Origin: Siphonodentalium dalli
Lineage: Eukaryota > Mollusca > Scaphopoda > Gadilida > Siphonodentaliidae
Direction of reading: 5' to 3'
Assembly: GCA_032622095.1 (NCBI GenBank)
Contig: CP136066.1
Location: 102,879,319-102,943,318 of the forward strand
Length of the DNA stretch: 64,000 nt
The notes beneath the pieces were generated by a model. That model ran no database searches. It worked only from the letters and a program-made list of their open reading frames with translations, and was not told where the DNA came from. Below, piece by piece: positions 44,301 through 59,300 of this stretch (its first letter is position 1; every line of letters starts with the position of its first letter). A program made the position numbers and the translations under genes.

Positions 44301-47300
44301 GACTGTTCCCATAGACATGTCTGTAAGAAAAGGAGATAAAATAACCTATCTCGGAAAACTGAGTTTGCAATGTCACTTATTGAAAACTCTGTCACCAGAT
44401 AGTACAGAAGTAACACCCCCTAGATATTACCATTGTCACTGACATGGAACATCCAGTTCTCGAAATTGACCACGGCAATACTCAATGCTACGGGAAATGC
44501 CATGGCAACATGTGGAATCTCTATAATGCAACTGCATTAAATTTGCTGTGGGACATTTTTCCTAATGTTAAGGGCTGAACATCTCATTAACTTATCCACT
44601 CATTGCAGTCTGTATTCAAGGCTACACTTCATTTGCCCATTGAAGATTATTGCTACAGTTGTACATTCTCCACCCATTGCAGATTATTGCTACAGTTGTA
44701 CATTCTCCATCCATTGCAGACTGTTCCCATAGACATGTCTGTAAGAAAAGGAGATAAAATAACCTATCTCGGAAAACTGAGTTTGCAATGTCACTTATTG
44801 AAAACTCTGTCACCAGATAGTACAGAAGTAACACCCACTAGATATTACCATTGTCACTGACATGGAACATCCAGTTCTCGAAATTGACCACGGCAATACT
44901 CAATGCTACGGGAAATGCCATGGCAACATGTGGAATCTCTATAATGCAACTGCATTAAATTTGCTGTGGGACATTTTTCCTAATGTTAAGGGCTGAACAT
45001 CTCATTAACTTATCCACTCATTGCAGGCTGTTTTCAAGGCTACACTTCATTTGCCCATTGCAGATTATTGCTACAGTTGTACATTCTCCACCCATTGCAG
45101 ATTATTGCTACAGTTGTACATTCTCCATCCATTGCAGACTGTTCCCATAGACATGTCTGTAAGAAAAGGAGATAAAATAACCTATCTCGGAAAACTGAGT
45201 TTGCAATGTCACTTATTGAAAACTCTGTCACCAGATAGTACAGAAGTAACACCCCCTAGATATTACCATTGTCACTGACATGGAACATCCAGTTCTCGAA
45301 ATTGACCACAGCAATACTCAATGCTACGGGAAATGCCATGGCAACATGTGGAATCTCTATAATGCAACAGCATTAAATTTGCCGTAGGACATTTTTCCTA
45401 ATGTTAAGGGCTGAACATCTCATTAACTTATCCACTCATTGCAGTCTGTTTTCAAGGCTACACTTCATTTGCCCATTGCAGATTATTGCTACAGTTGTAC
45501 ATTCTCCACCCATTGCAGATTATTGCTACATTTGTACATTCTCCATCCATTGCAGGCTGTTCCCATAGACATGTCTGTAAGAAAAGGAGATAAAATAACC
45601 TATCTCGGAAAACTGAGTTTGCAATGTAACTTATTGAAAACTCTGTCACCAGATAGTACAGAAGTAACACCCCCTAGATATTACCATTGCCACTGACATG
45701 GAACATCCAGTTCTCGAAATTGACCACGGCAATACTCAATGCTACGGGAAATGCCATGGCAACATGTGGAATCTATAATGCAACAGCATTAAATTTGCCA
45801 TGGGACATTTTTCCTAATTTTAAGGGCTGATCATCTCATTAACTTATCCACTCATTGCAGTCTGTTTTCAAGGCTACACTTCATTTGCCCATTGCAGATT
45901 TTTGCTACAGTTGTACATTCTCCACCCATTGCAGATTATTGCTACAGTTGTACATTCTTCACCCATTGCAGATTATTGCTACAGTTGTACATTCTCCATC
46001 CATTGCAGACTGTTCCCATAGACATGTCTGTAAGAAAAGGAGATAAAATAACCTATCTCGGAAAACTGAGTTTGCAATGTCACTTATTGAAAACTCTGTC
46101 ACCAGATAGTACAGAAGTAACACCCCCTAGACATTACCATTGTCACTGACATGGAACATCCAGTTCTCAAAATTGACCACGGCAATACTCAATGCTATGG
46201 GAAATGCCATGGCAACGTTTGGAATCTATAATGCAACAGCATTAAATTTGCCGTGGGACATTTTTCCTAATTTTAAGGGCTGAACATCTCATTAACTTAT
46301 CTACTCATTGCAGTCTGTTTTCACGGCTACACTTCATTTGCCCATTGCAGATTATTGCTACAGTTGTACATTCTCCATCCATTGTAGATTATTGCTACAT
46401 TTGTACATTCTCCATCCATTGCAGGCTGTTCCCATAGACATGTCTGTAAGAAAAGGAGATAAAATAACCTATCTCGGAAAACTGAGTTTGCAATGTAACT
46501 TATTGAAAACTCTGTCACCAGATAGTACAGAAGTAACACCCCCTAGATATTACCATTGCCACTGACATGGAACATCCAGTTCTCGAAATTGACCACGGCA
46601 ATACTCAATGCTACGGGAAATGCCATGGCAACATGTGGAATCTATAATGCAACAGCATTAAATTTGCCATGGGACATTTTTCCTAATTTTAAGGGCTGAT
46701 CATCTCATTAACTTATCCACTCATTGCAGTCTGTTTTCAAGGCTACACTTCATTTGCCCATTGCAGATTTTTGCTACAGTTGTACATTCTCCACCCATTG
46801 CAGATTATTGCTACAGTTGTACATTCTCCACCCATTGCAGATTATTGCTACAGTTGTACATTCTCCATCCATTGCAGACTGTTCCCATAGACATGTCTGT
46901 AAGAAAAGGAGATAAAATAACCTATCTCGGAAAACTGAGTTTGCAATGTCACTTATTGAAAACTCTGTCACCAGATAGTACAGAAGTAACACCCCCTAGA
47001 CATTACCATTGTCACTGACATGGAACATCCAGTTCTCAAAATTGACCACGTCAATACTCAATGCTACGGGAAATGCCATGGCAACATTTGGAATCTATAA
47101 TGCAACAGCATTAAATTTGCCGTGGGACATTTTTCCTAATGTTAAGGGCTGAACATCTCATTAACTTATCCACTCATTGCAGTCTGTTTTCAAGGCTACA
47201 CTTCATTTGCCCATTGCAGATTATTGCTACAGTTGTACATTCTCCATCCATTGCAGACTGTTCCCATAGACATATCTGTAAGAAAAGGAGATAAAATAAC

Positions 47301-50300
47301 CTATTTCGGAAAACTGAGTTTGCAATGTCACTTATTGAAAACTCTGTCACCAGATAGTACAGAAGTAACACCCCCTAGATATTACCATTGTCACTGACAT
47401 GGAACATCCAGTTCTCGAAATTGACCACAGCAATACTCAATGCTACGGGAAATGCCATGGCAACATGTGGAATCTCTATAATGCAACAGCATTAAATTTG
47501 CCGTAGGACATTTTTCCTAATGTTAAGGGCTGAACATCTCATTAACTTATCCACTCATTGCAGTCTGTTTTCAAGGCTACACTTCATTTGCCCATTGCAG
47601 ATTATTGCTACAGTTGTACATTCTCCACCCATTGCAGATTATTGCTACATTTGTACATTCTCCATCCATTGCAGGCTGTTCCCATAGACATGTCTGTAAG
47701 AAAAGGAGATAAAATAACCTATCTCGGAAAACTGAGTTTGCAATGTAACTTATTGAAAACTCTGTCACCAGATAGTACAGAAGTAACACCCCCTAGATAT
47801 TACCATTGCCACTGACATGGAACATCCAGTTCTCGAAATTGACCACGGCAATACTCAATGCTACGGGAAATGCCATGGCAACATGTGGAATCTATAATGC
47901 AACAGCATTAAATTTGCCATGGGACATTTTTCCTAATTTTAAGGGCTGATCATCTCATTAACTTATCCACTCATTGCAGTCTGTTTTCAAGGCTACACTT
48001 CATTTGCCCATTGCAGATTTTTGCTACAGTTGTACATTCTCCACCCATTGCAGATTATTGCTACAGTTGTACATTCTTCACCCATTGCAGATTATTGCTA
48101 CAGTTGTACATTCTCCATCCATTGCAGACTGTTCCCATAGACATGTCTGTAAGAAAAGGAGATAAAATAACCTATCTCGGAAAACTGAGTTTGCAATGTC
48201 ACTTATTGAAAACTCTGTCACCAGATAGTACAGAAGTAACACCCCCTAGACATTACCATTGTCACTGACATGGAACATCCAGTTCTCAAAATTGACCACG
48301 GCAATACTCAATGCTATGGGAAATGCCATGGCAACGTTTGGAATCTATAATGCAACAGCATTAAATTTGCCGTGGGACATTTTTCCTAATTTTAAGGGCT
48401 GAACATCTCATTAACTTATCTACTCATTGCAGTCTGTTTTCACGGCTACACTTCATTTGCCCATTGCAGATTATTGCTACAGTTGTACATTCTCCATCCA
48501 TTGTAGATTATTGCTACATTTGTACATTCTCCATCCATTGCAGGCTGTTCCCATAGACATGTCTGTAAGAAAAGGAGATAAAATAACCTATCTCGGAAAA
48601 CTGAGTTTGCAATGTAACTTATTGAAAACTCTGTCACCAGATAGTACAGAAGTAACACCCCCTAGATATTACCATTGCCACTGACATGGAACATCCAGTT
48701 CTCGAAATTGACCACGGCAATACTCAATGCTACGGGAAATGCCATGGCAACATGTGGAATCTATAATGCAACAGCATTAAATTTGCCATGGGACATTTTT
48801 CCTAATTTTAAGGGCTGATCATCTCATTAACTTATCCACTCATTGCAGTCTGTTTTCAAGGCTACACTTCATTTGCCCATTGCAGATTATTGCTACAGTT
48901 GTACATTCTCCACCCATTGCAGATTATTGCTACAGTTGTACATTCTCCACCCATTGCAGATTATTGCTACAGTTGTACATTCTCCATCCATTGCAGACTG
49001 TTCCCATAGACATGTCTGTAAGAAAAGGAGATAAAATAACCTATCTCGGAAAACTGAGTTTGCAATGTCACTTATTGAAAACTCTGTCACCAGATAGTAC
49101 AGAAGTAACACCCCCTAGACATTACCATTGTCACTGACATGGAACATCCAGTTCTCAAAATTGACCACGTCAATACTCAATGCTACGGGAAATGCCATGG
49201 CAACATTTGGAATCTATAATGCAACAGCATTAAATTTGCCGTGGGACATTTTTCCTAATGTTAAGGGCTGAACATCTCATTAACTTATCCACTCATTGCA
49301 GTCTGTTTTCAAGGCTACACTTCATTTGCCCATTGCAGATTATTGCTACAGTTGTACATTCTCCATCCATTGCAGACTGTTCCCATAGACATATCTGTAA
49401 GAAAAGGAGATAAAATAACCTATTTCGGAAAACTGAGTTTGCAATGTCACTTATTGAAAACTCTGTCACCAGATAGTACAGAAGTAACACCCCCTAGACA
49501 TTACCATTGTCACTGACATGGAACATCCAGTTCTCGAAATTGACCACGGCAATACTCAATGCTACGGGAAATGCCATGGCAACATGTGGAATCTCTATAA
49601 TGCAACTGCATTAAATTTGCCGTGGGACATTTTTCCTAATGTTAAGGGCTGAACATCTCATTAACTTATCCACTCATTGCAGTCTGTTTTCAAGGCTACA
49701 CTTCATTTGCCCATTGCAGATTATTGCTACAGTTGTACATTCTCCACCCATTGCAGATTATTGCTACATTTGTACATTCTCCATCCATTGCAGGCTGTTC
49801 CCATAGACATGTCTGTAAGAAAAGGAGATAAAATAACCCATCTCGGAAAACTGAGTTTGCAATGTCACTTATTGAAAACTCTGTCACCAGATAGTACAGA
49901 AGTAACACCCCCTAGATATTACCATTGTCACTGACATGGAACATCCAGTTCTCGAAATTGACCACGGCAATACTCAATGCTACGGGAAATGCCATGGCAA
50001 CATTTGGAATCTATAATGCAACAGCATTAAATTTGCTGTGGGACATTTTTCCTATTTTTAAGGGCTGAACATCTCATTTACTTATCCACTCATTGCAGTC
50101 TGTTTTCAAGGCTACACTTCATTTGCCCATTGCAGATTATTGCTACAGTTGTACATTCTCCATCCATTTCAGATTATTGCTACATTTGTACATTCTCCAT
50201 CCATTGCAGACTGTTCCCATAGACATGTCTGTAAGAAAAGGAGATAAAATAACCTATCTCGGAAAACTGAGTTTGCAATGTCACTTATTGAAAACTCTGT

Positions 50301-53300
50301 CACCAGATAGTACAGAAGTAACACCCCCTAGATATTACCATTGTCACTGACATGGAACATCCAGTTATCGAAATTGACCACGGCAATACTCAATGCTACG
50401 GGAAATGCCATGGCAACATGTGGAACTATAATGCAACAGCATTAAATTTGCCGTGGGACATTTTTCCTAATTTTAAGGGCTGAACATCTCATTAACTTAT
50501 CCACTCATTGCAGTCTGTTTTCAAGGCTACACTTCATTTGCCCATTGCAGATTATTGCTACAGTTGTACATTCTCCATCCATTGTAGATTATTGCTACAT
50601 TTGTACATTCTCCATCCATTGCAGACTGTTCCCATAGACATGTCTGTAAGAAAAGGAGATAAAATAACCTATCTCGGAAAACTGAGTTTGCAATGTCACT
50701 TATTGAAAACTCTGTCACCAGATAGTACAGAAGTAACACCCCCTAGATATTACCATTGTCACTGACATGGAACGTCCAGTTATCGAAATTGACCACGGCA
50801 ATACTCAATGCTACGGGAAATGCCATGGCAACTTGCGGAATCTATAATGCAACAGCATTAAATTTGCCGTGGGACATTTTTCCTAATTTTAAGGGCTGAA
50901 CATCTCATTAACTTATCTACTCATTGCAGTCTGTTTTCACGGCTACACTTCATTTGCCCATTGCAGATTATTGCTACAGTTGTACATTCTCCATCCATTG
51001 TAGATTATTGCTACATTTGTACATTCTCCATCCATTGCAGGCTGTTCCCATAGACATGTCTGTAAGAAAAGGAGATAAAATAACCTATCTCGGAAAACTG
51101 AGTTTGCAATGTAACTTATTGAAAACTCTGTCACCAGATAGTACAGAAGTAACACCCCCTAGATATTACCATTGCCACTGACATGGAACATCCAGTTCTC
51201 GAAATTGACCACGGCAATACTCAATGCTACGGGAAATGCCATGGCAACATGTGGAATCTATAATGCAACAGCATTAAATTTGCCATGGGACATTTTTCCT
51301 AATTTTAAGGGCTGATCATCTCATTAACTTATCCACTCATTGCAGTCTGTTTTCAAGGCTACACTTCATTTGCCCATTGCAGATTTTTGCTACAGTTGTA
51401 CATTCTCCACCCATTGCAGATTATTGCTACAGTTGTACATTCTTCACCCATTGCAGATTATTGCTACAGTTGTACATTCTCCATCCATTGCAGACTGTTC
51501 CCATAGACATGTCTGTAAGAAAAGGAGATAAAATAACCTATCTCGGAAAACTGAGTTTGCAATGTCACTTATTGAAAACTCTGTCACCAGATAGTACAGA
51601 AGTAACACCCCCTAGACATTACCATTGTCACTGACATGGAACATCCAGTTCTCAAAATTGACCACGGCAATACTCAATGCTACGGGAAATGCCATGGCAA
51701 CGTTTGGAATCTATAATGCAACAGCATTAAATTTGCCGTGGGACATTTTTCCTAATTTTAAGGGCTGAACATCTCATTAACTTATTTTACTCATTGCAGT
51801 CTGTTTTCACGGCTACACTTCATTTGCCCATTGCAGATTATTGCTACAGTTGTACATTCGCCCTCCATTGTAGATTATTGCTACATTTGTACATTCTCCA
51901 TCCATTGCAGGCTGTTCCCATAGACATGTCTGTAAGAAAAGGAGATAAAATAACCTATCTCGGAAAACTGAGTTTGCAATGTAACTTATTGAAAACTCTG
52001 TCACCAGATAGTACAGAAGTAACACCCCCTAGATATTACCATTGCCACTGACATGGAACATCCAGTTCTCGAAATTGACCACGGCAATACTCAATGCTAC
52101 GGGAAATGCCATGGCAACATGTGGAATCTATAATGCAACAGCATTAAATTTGCCATGGGACATTTTTCCTAATTTTAAGGGCTGATCATCTCATTAACTT
52201 ATCCACTCATTGCAGTCTGTTTTCAAGGCTACACTTCATTTGCCCATTGCAGATTTTTGCTACAGTTGTACATTCTCCACCCATTGCAGATTATTGCTAC
52301 AGTTGTACATTCTCCACCTATTGCAGATTATTGCTACAGTTGTACATTCTCCATCCATTGCAGACTGTTCCCATAGACATGTCTGTAAGAAAAGGAGATA
52401 AAATAACCTATCTCGGAAAACTGAGTTTGCAATGTCACTTATTGAAAACTCTGTCACCAGATAGTACAGAAGTAACACCCCCTAGACATTACCATTGTCA
52501 CTGACATGGAACGTCCAGTTCTCAAAATTGACCACGTCAATACTCAATGCTACGGGAAATGCCATGGCAACATTTGGAATCTATAATGCAACAGCATTAA
52601 ATTTGCCGTGGGACATTTTTCCTAATGTTAAGGGCTGAACATCTCATTAACTTATCCACTCATTGCAGTCTGTTTTCAAGGCTACACTTCATTTGCCCAT
52701 TGCAGATTATTGCTACAGTTGTACATTCTCCATCCATTGCAGACTGTTCCCATAGACATATCTGTAAGAAAAGGAGATATAATAACCTATTTCGGAAAAC
52801 TGAGTTTGCAATGTCACTTATTGAAAACTCTGTCACCAGATAGTACAGAAGTAACACCCCCTAGACATTACCATTGTCACTGACATGGAACATCCAGTTC
52901 TCGAAATTGACCACGGCAATACTCAATGCTACGGGAAATGCCATGGCAACATGTGGAATCTCTATAATGCAACTGCATTAAATTTGCCGTGGGACATTTT
53001 TCCTAATGTTAAGGGCTGAACATCTCATTAACTTATCCACTCATTGCAGTCTGTTTTCAAGGCTACACTTCATTTGCCCATTGCAGATTATTGCTACAGT
53101 TGTACATTCTCCACCCATTGCAGATTATTGCTACATTTGTACATTCTCCATCCATTGCAGGCTGTTCCCATAGACATGTCTGTAAGAAAAGGAGATAAAA
53201 TAACCTATCTCGGAAAACTGAGTTTGCAATGTCACTTATTGAAAACTCTGTCACCAGATAGTACAGAAGTAACACCCCCTAGATATTACCATTGTCACTG

Positions 53301-56300
53301 ACATGGAACATCCAGTTCTCGAAATTGACCACGGCAATACTCAATGCTACGGGAAATGCCATGGCAACATGTGGAATCTATAATGCAACAGCATTAAATT
53401 TGCCATGGGACATTTTTCCTAATTTTAAGGGCTGAACATCTCATTAACTTATCCACTCATTGCAGTCTGTTTTCAAGGCTACACTTCATTTGTCCATTGC
53501 AGATTTTTGCTACAGTTGTACATTCTCCACCCATTGCAGATTATTGCTACAGTTGTACATTCTCCACCCATTGCAGATTATTGGTACAGTTGTACATTCT
53601 CCATCCATTGCAGACTGTTCCCATAGACATGTCTGTAAGAAAAGGAGATAAAATAACCTATCTCGGAAAACTGAGTTTGCAATGTCACTTATTGAAAACT
53701 CTGTCACCAGATAGTACAGAAGTAACACCCCCTAGACATTACCATTGTCACTGACATGGAACATCCAGTTCTCAAAATTGACCACGTCAATACTCAATGC
53801 TACGGGAAATGCCATGGCAACATTTGGAATCTATAATGCAACAGCATTAAATTTGCTGTGGGACATTTTTCCTATTTTTAAGGGCTGAACATCTCATTTA
53901 CTTATCCACTCATTGCAGTCTGTTTTCAAGGCTACACTTCATTTGCCCATTGCAGATTATTGCTACAGTTGTACATTCTCCATCCATTTCAGATTATTGC
54001 TACATTTGTACATTCTCCATCCATTGCAGACTGTTCCCATAGACATGTCTGTAAGAAAAGGAGATAAAATAACCTATCTCGGAAAACTGAGTTTGCAATG
54101 TCACTTATTGAAAACTCTGTCACCAGATAGTACAGAAGTAACACCCCCTAGATATTACCATTGTCACTGACATGGAACATCCAGTTATCGAAATTGACCA
54201 CGGCAATACTCAATGCTACGGGAAATGCCATGGCAACATGTGGAACTATAATGCAACAGCATTAAATTTGCCGTGGGACATTTTTCCTAATTTTAAGGGC
54301 TGAACATCTCATTAACTTATCCACTCATTGCAGTCTGTTTTCAAGGCTACACTTCATTTGCCCATTGCAGATTATTGCTACAGTTGTACATTCTCCATCC
54401 ATTGTAGATTATTGCTACATTTGTACATTCTCCATCCATTGCAGACTGTTCCCATAGACATGTCTGTAAGAAAAGGAGATAAAATAACCTATCTCGGAAA
54501 ACTGAGTTTGCAATGTCACTTATTGAAAACTCTGTCACCAGATAGTACAGAAGTAACACCCCCTAGATATTACCATTGTCACTGACATGGAACGTCCAGT
54601 TATCGAAATTGACCACGGCAATACTCAATGCTACGGGAAATGCCATGGCAACTTGCGGAATCTATAATGCAACAGCATTAAATTTGCCGTGGGACATTTT
54701 TCCTAATTTTAAGGGCTGAACATCTCATTAACTTATCTACTCATTGCAGTCTGTTTTCACGGCTACACTTCATTTGCCCATTGCAGATTATTGCTACAGT
54801 TGTACATTCTCCATCCATTGTAGATTATTGCTACATTTGTACATTCTCCATCCATTGCAGGCTGTTCCCATAGACATGTCTGTAAGAAAAGGAGATAAAA
54901 TAACCTATCTCGGAAAACTGAGTTTGCAATGTAACTTATTGAAAACTCTGTCACCAGATAGTACAGAAGTAACACCCCCTAGATATTACCATTGCCACTG
55001 ACATGGAACATCCAGTTCTCGAAATTGACCACGGCAATACTCAATGCTACGGGAAATGCCATGGCAACATGTGGAATCTATAATGCAACAGCATTAAATT
55101 TGCCATGGGACATTTTTCCTAATTTTAAGGGCTGATCATCTCATTAACTTATCCACTCATTGCAGTCTGTTTTCAAGGCTACACTTCATTTGCCCATTGC
55201 AGATTTTTGCTACAGTTGTACATTCTCCACCCATTGCAGATTATTGCTACAGTTGTACATTCTTCACCCATTGCAGATTATTGCTACAGTTGTACATTCT
55301 CCATCCATTGCAGACTGTTCCCATAGACATGTCTGTAAGAAAAGGAGATAAAATAACCTATCTCGGAAAACTGAGTTTGCAATGTCACTTATTGAAAACT
55401 CTGTCACCAGATAGTACAGAAGTAACACCCCCTAGACATTACCATTGTCACTGACATGGAACATCCAGTTCTCAAAATTGACCACGGCAATACTCAATGC
55501 TACGGGAAATGCCATGGCAACGTTTGGAATCTATAATGCAACAGCATTAAATTTGCCGTGGGACATTTTTCCTAATTTTAAGGGCTGAACATCTCATTAA
55601 CTTATCTACTCATTGCAGTCTGTTTTCACGGCTACACTTCATTTGCCCATTGCAGATTATTGCTACAGTTGTACATTCTCCATCCATTGTAGATTATTGC
55701 TACATTTGTACATTCTCCATCCATTGCAGGCTGTTCCCATAGACATGTCTGTAAGAAAAGGAGATAAAATAACCTATCTCGGAAAACTGAGTTTGCAATG
55801 TAACTTATTGAAAACTCTGTCACCAGATAGTACAGAAGTAACACCCCCTAGATATTACCATTGCCACTGACATGGAACATCCAGTTCTCGAAATTGACCA
55901 CGGCAATACTCAATGCTACGGGAAATGCCATGGCAACATGTGGAATCTATAATGCAACAGCATTAAATTTGCCATGGGACATTTTTCCTAATTTTAAGGG
56001 CTGAACATCTCATTAACTTATCCACTCATTGCAGTCTGTTTTCAAGGCTACACTTCATTTGCCCATTGCAGATTTTTGCTACAGTTGTACATTCTCCACC
56101 CATTGCAGATTATTGCTACAGTTGTACATTCTCCACCCATTGCAGATTATTGCTACAGTTGTACATTCTCCATCCATTGCAGACTGTTCCCATAGACATG
56201 TCTGTAAGAAAAGGAGATAAAATAACCTATCTCGGAAAACTGAGTTTGCAATGTCACTTATTGAAAACTCTGTCACCAGATAGTACAGAAGTAACACCCC

Positions 56301-59300
56301 CTAGACATTACCATTGTCACTGACATGGAACATCCAGTTCTCAAAATTGACCACGTCAATACTCAATGCTACGGGAAATGCCATGGCAACATTTGGAATC
56401 TATAATGCAACAGCATTAAATTTGCCGTGGGACATTTTTCCTAATGTTAAGGGCTGAACATCTCATTAACTTATCCACTCATTGCAGTCTGTTTTCAAGG
56501 CTACACTTCATTTGCCCATTGCAGATTATTGCTACAGTTGTACATTCTCCATCCATTGCAGACTGTTCCCATAGACATATCTGTAAGAAAAGGAGATAAA
56601 ATAACCTATTTCGGAAAACTGAGTTTGCAATGTCACTTATTGAAAACTCTGTCACCAGATAGTACAGAAGTAACACCCCCTAGACATTACCATTGTCACT
56701 GACATGGAACATCCAGTTCTCGAAATTGACCACGGCAATACTCAATGCTACGGGAAATGCCATGGCAACATGTGGAATCTCTATAATGCAACTGCATTAA
56801 ATTTGCCGTGGGACATTTTTCCTAATGTTAAGGGCTGAACATCTCATTAACTTATCCACTCATTGCAGTCTGTTTTCAAGGCTACACTTCATTTGCCCAT
56901 TGCAGATTATTGCTACAGTTGTACATTCTCCACCCATTGCAGATTATTGCTACATTTGTACATTCTCCATCCATTGCAGGCTGTTCCCATAGACATGTCT
57001 GTAAGAAAAGGAGATAAAATAACCTATCTCGGAAAACTGAGTTTGCAATGTCACTTATTGAAAACTCTGTCACCAGATAGTACAGAAGTAACACCCCCTA
57101 GATATTACCATTGTCACTGACATGGAACATCCAGTTCTCGAAATTGACCACGGCAATACTCAATGCTACGGGAAATGCCATGGCAACATGTGGAATCTAT
57201 AATGCAACAGCATTAAATTTGCCATGGGACATTTTTCCTAATTTTAAGGGCTGAACATCTCATTAACTTATCCACTCATTGCAGTCTGTTTTCAAGGCTA
57301 CACTTCATTTGTCCATTGCAGATTTTTGCTACAGTTGTACATTCTCCACCCATTGCAGATTATTGCTACAGTTGTACATTCTCCACCCATTGCAGATTAT
57401 TGGTACAGTTGTACATTCTCCATCCATTGCAGACTGTTCCCATAGACATGTCTGTAAGAAAAGGAGATAAAATAACCTATCTCGGAAAACTGAGTTTGCA
57501 ATGTCACTTATTGAAAACTCTGTCACCAGATAGTACAGAAGTAACACCCCCTAGACATTACCATTGTCACTGACATGGAACATCCAGTTCTCAAAATTGA
57601 CCACGTCAATACTCAATGCTACGGGAAATGCCATGGCAACATTTGGAATCTATAATGCAACAGCATTAAATTTGCTGTGGGACATTTTTCCTATTTTTAA
57701 GGGCTGAACATCTCATTTACTTATCCACTCATTGCAGTCTGTTTTCAAGGCTACACTTCATTTGCCCATTGCAGATTATTGCTACAGTTGTACATTCTCC
57801 ATCCATTTCAGATTATTGCTACATTTGTACATTCTCCATCCATTGCAGACTGTTCCCATAGACATGTCTGTAAGAAAAGGAGATAAAATAACCTATCTCG
57901 GAAAACTGAGTTTGCAATGTCACTTATTGAAAACTCTGTCACCAGATAGTACAGAAGTAACACCCCCTAGATATTACCATTGTCACTGACATGGAACATC
58001 CAGTTATTGAAATTGACCACAGCAATACTCAATGCTATGGGAAATGCCATGGCAACATGTGGAATCTCTATAATGCAACTGCATTAAATTTGCCGTGGGA
58101 CATTTTTCCTAATGTTAAGGGCTGAACATCTCATTAACTTATCCACTCATTGCAGTCTGTATTCAAGGCTACACTTCATTTGCCCATTGAAGATTATTGC
58201 TACAGTTGTACATTCTCCACCCATTGCAGATTATTGCTACAGTTGTACATTCTCCATCCATTGCAGACTGTTCCCATAGACATGTCAGTAAGAAAAGGAG
58301 ATAAAATAACCTATCTCGGAAAACTGAGTTTGCAATGTCACTTATTGAAAACTCTGTCACCAGATAGTACAGAAGTAACACCCCCTAGACATTACCATTG
58401 TCACTGACATGCAACATCCAGTTCTCGAAATTGACCACGGCAATACTCAATGCTACGGGAAATGCCATGGCAACTTGTTGAATCTATAATGCAACAGCAT
58501 TAAATTTGCCGTGGGACATTTTTCCTATTTTTAAGGGCTGAACATCTCATTAACTTATCCACTCATTGCAGTCTGTTTTCAAGGCTACACTTCATTTGCC
58601 CATTGCAGATTATTGGTACAGTTGTACATTCTCCATCCATTGCAGACTGTTCCCATAGACATGTCTGTAAGAAAAGGAGATAAAATAACCTATCTCGGAA
58701 AACTGAGTTTGCAATGTCACTTATTGAAAACTCTGTCACCAGATAGTACAGAAGTAACACCCCCTAGATATTACCATTGTCACTGACATGGAACATCCAG
58801 TTCTTGAAATTGACCACGGCAATACTCAATGCTACGGGAAATGCCATGGCAACATGTGGAATCTATAATGCAACAGCATTAAATTTGCTGTGGGACATTT
58901 TTCCTATTTTTAAGGGCTGAACATCTCATTTACTTATCCACTCATTGCAGTCTGTTTTCAAGGCTACACTTCATTTGCCCATTGCAGATTATTGCTACAG
59001 TTGTACATTCTCCATCCATTTCAGATTATTGCTACATTTGTACATTCTCCATCCATTGCAGACTGTTCCCATAGACATGTCTGTAAGAAAAGGAGATAAA
59101 ATAACCTATCTCGGAAAACTGAGTTTGCAATGTCACTTATTGAAAACTCTGTCACCAGATAGTACAGAAGTAACACCCCCTAGATATTACCATTGTCACT
59201 GACATGGAACGTCCAGTTATCGAAATTGACCACGGCAATACTCAATGCTACGGGAAATGCCATGGCAACATGTGGAACTATAATGCAACAGCATTAAATT

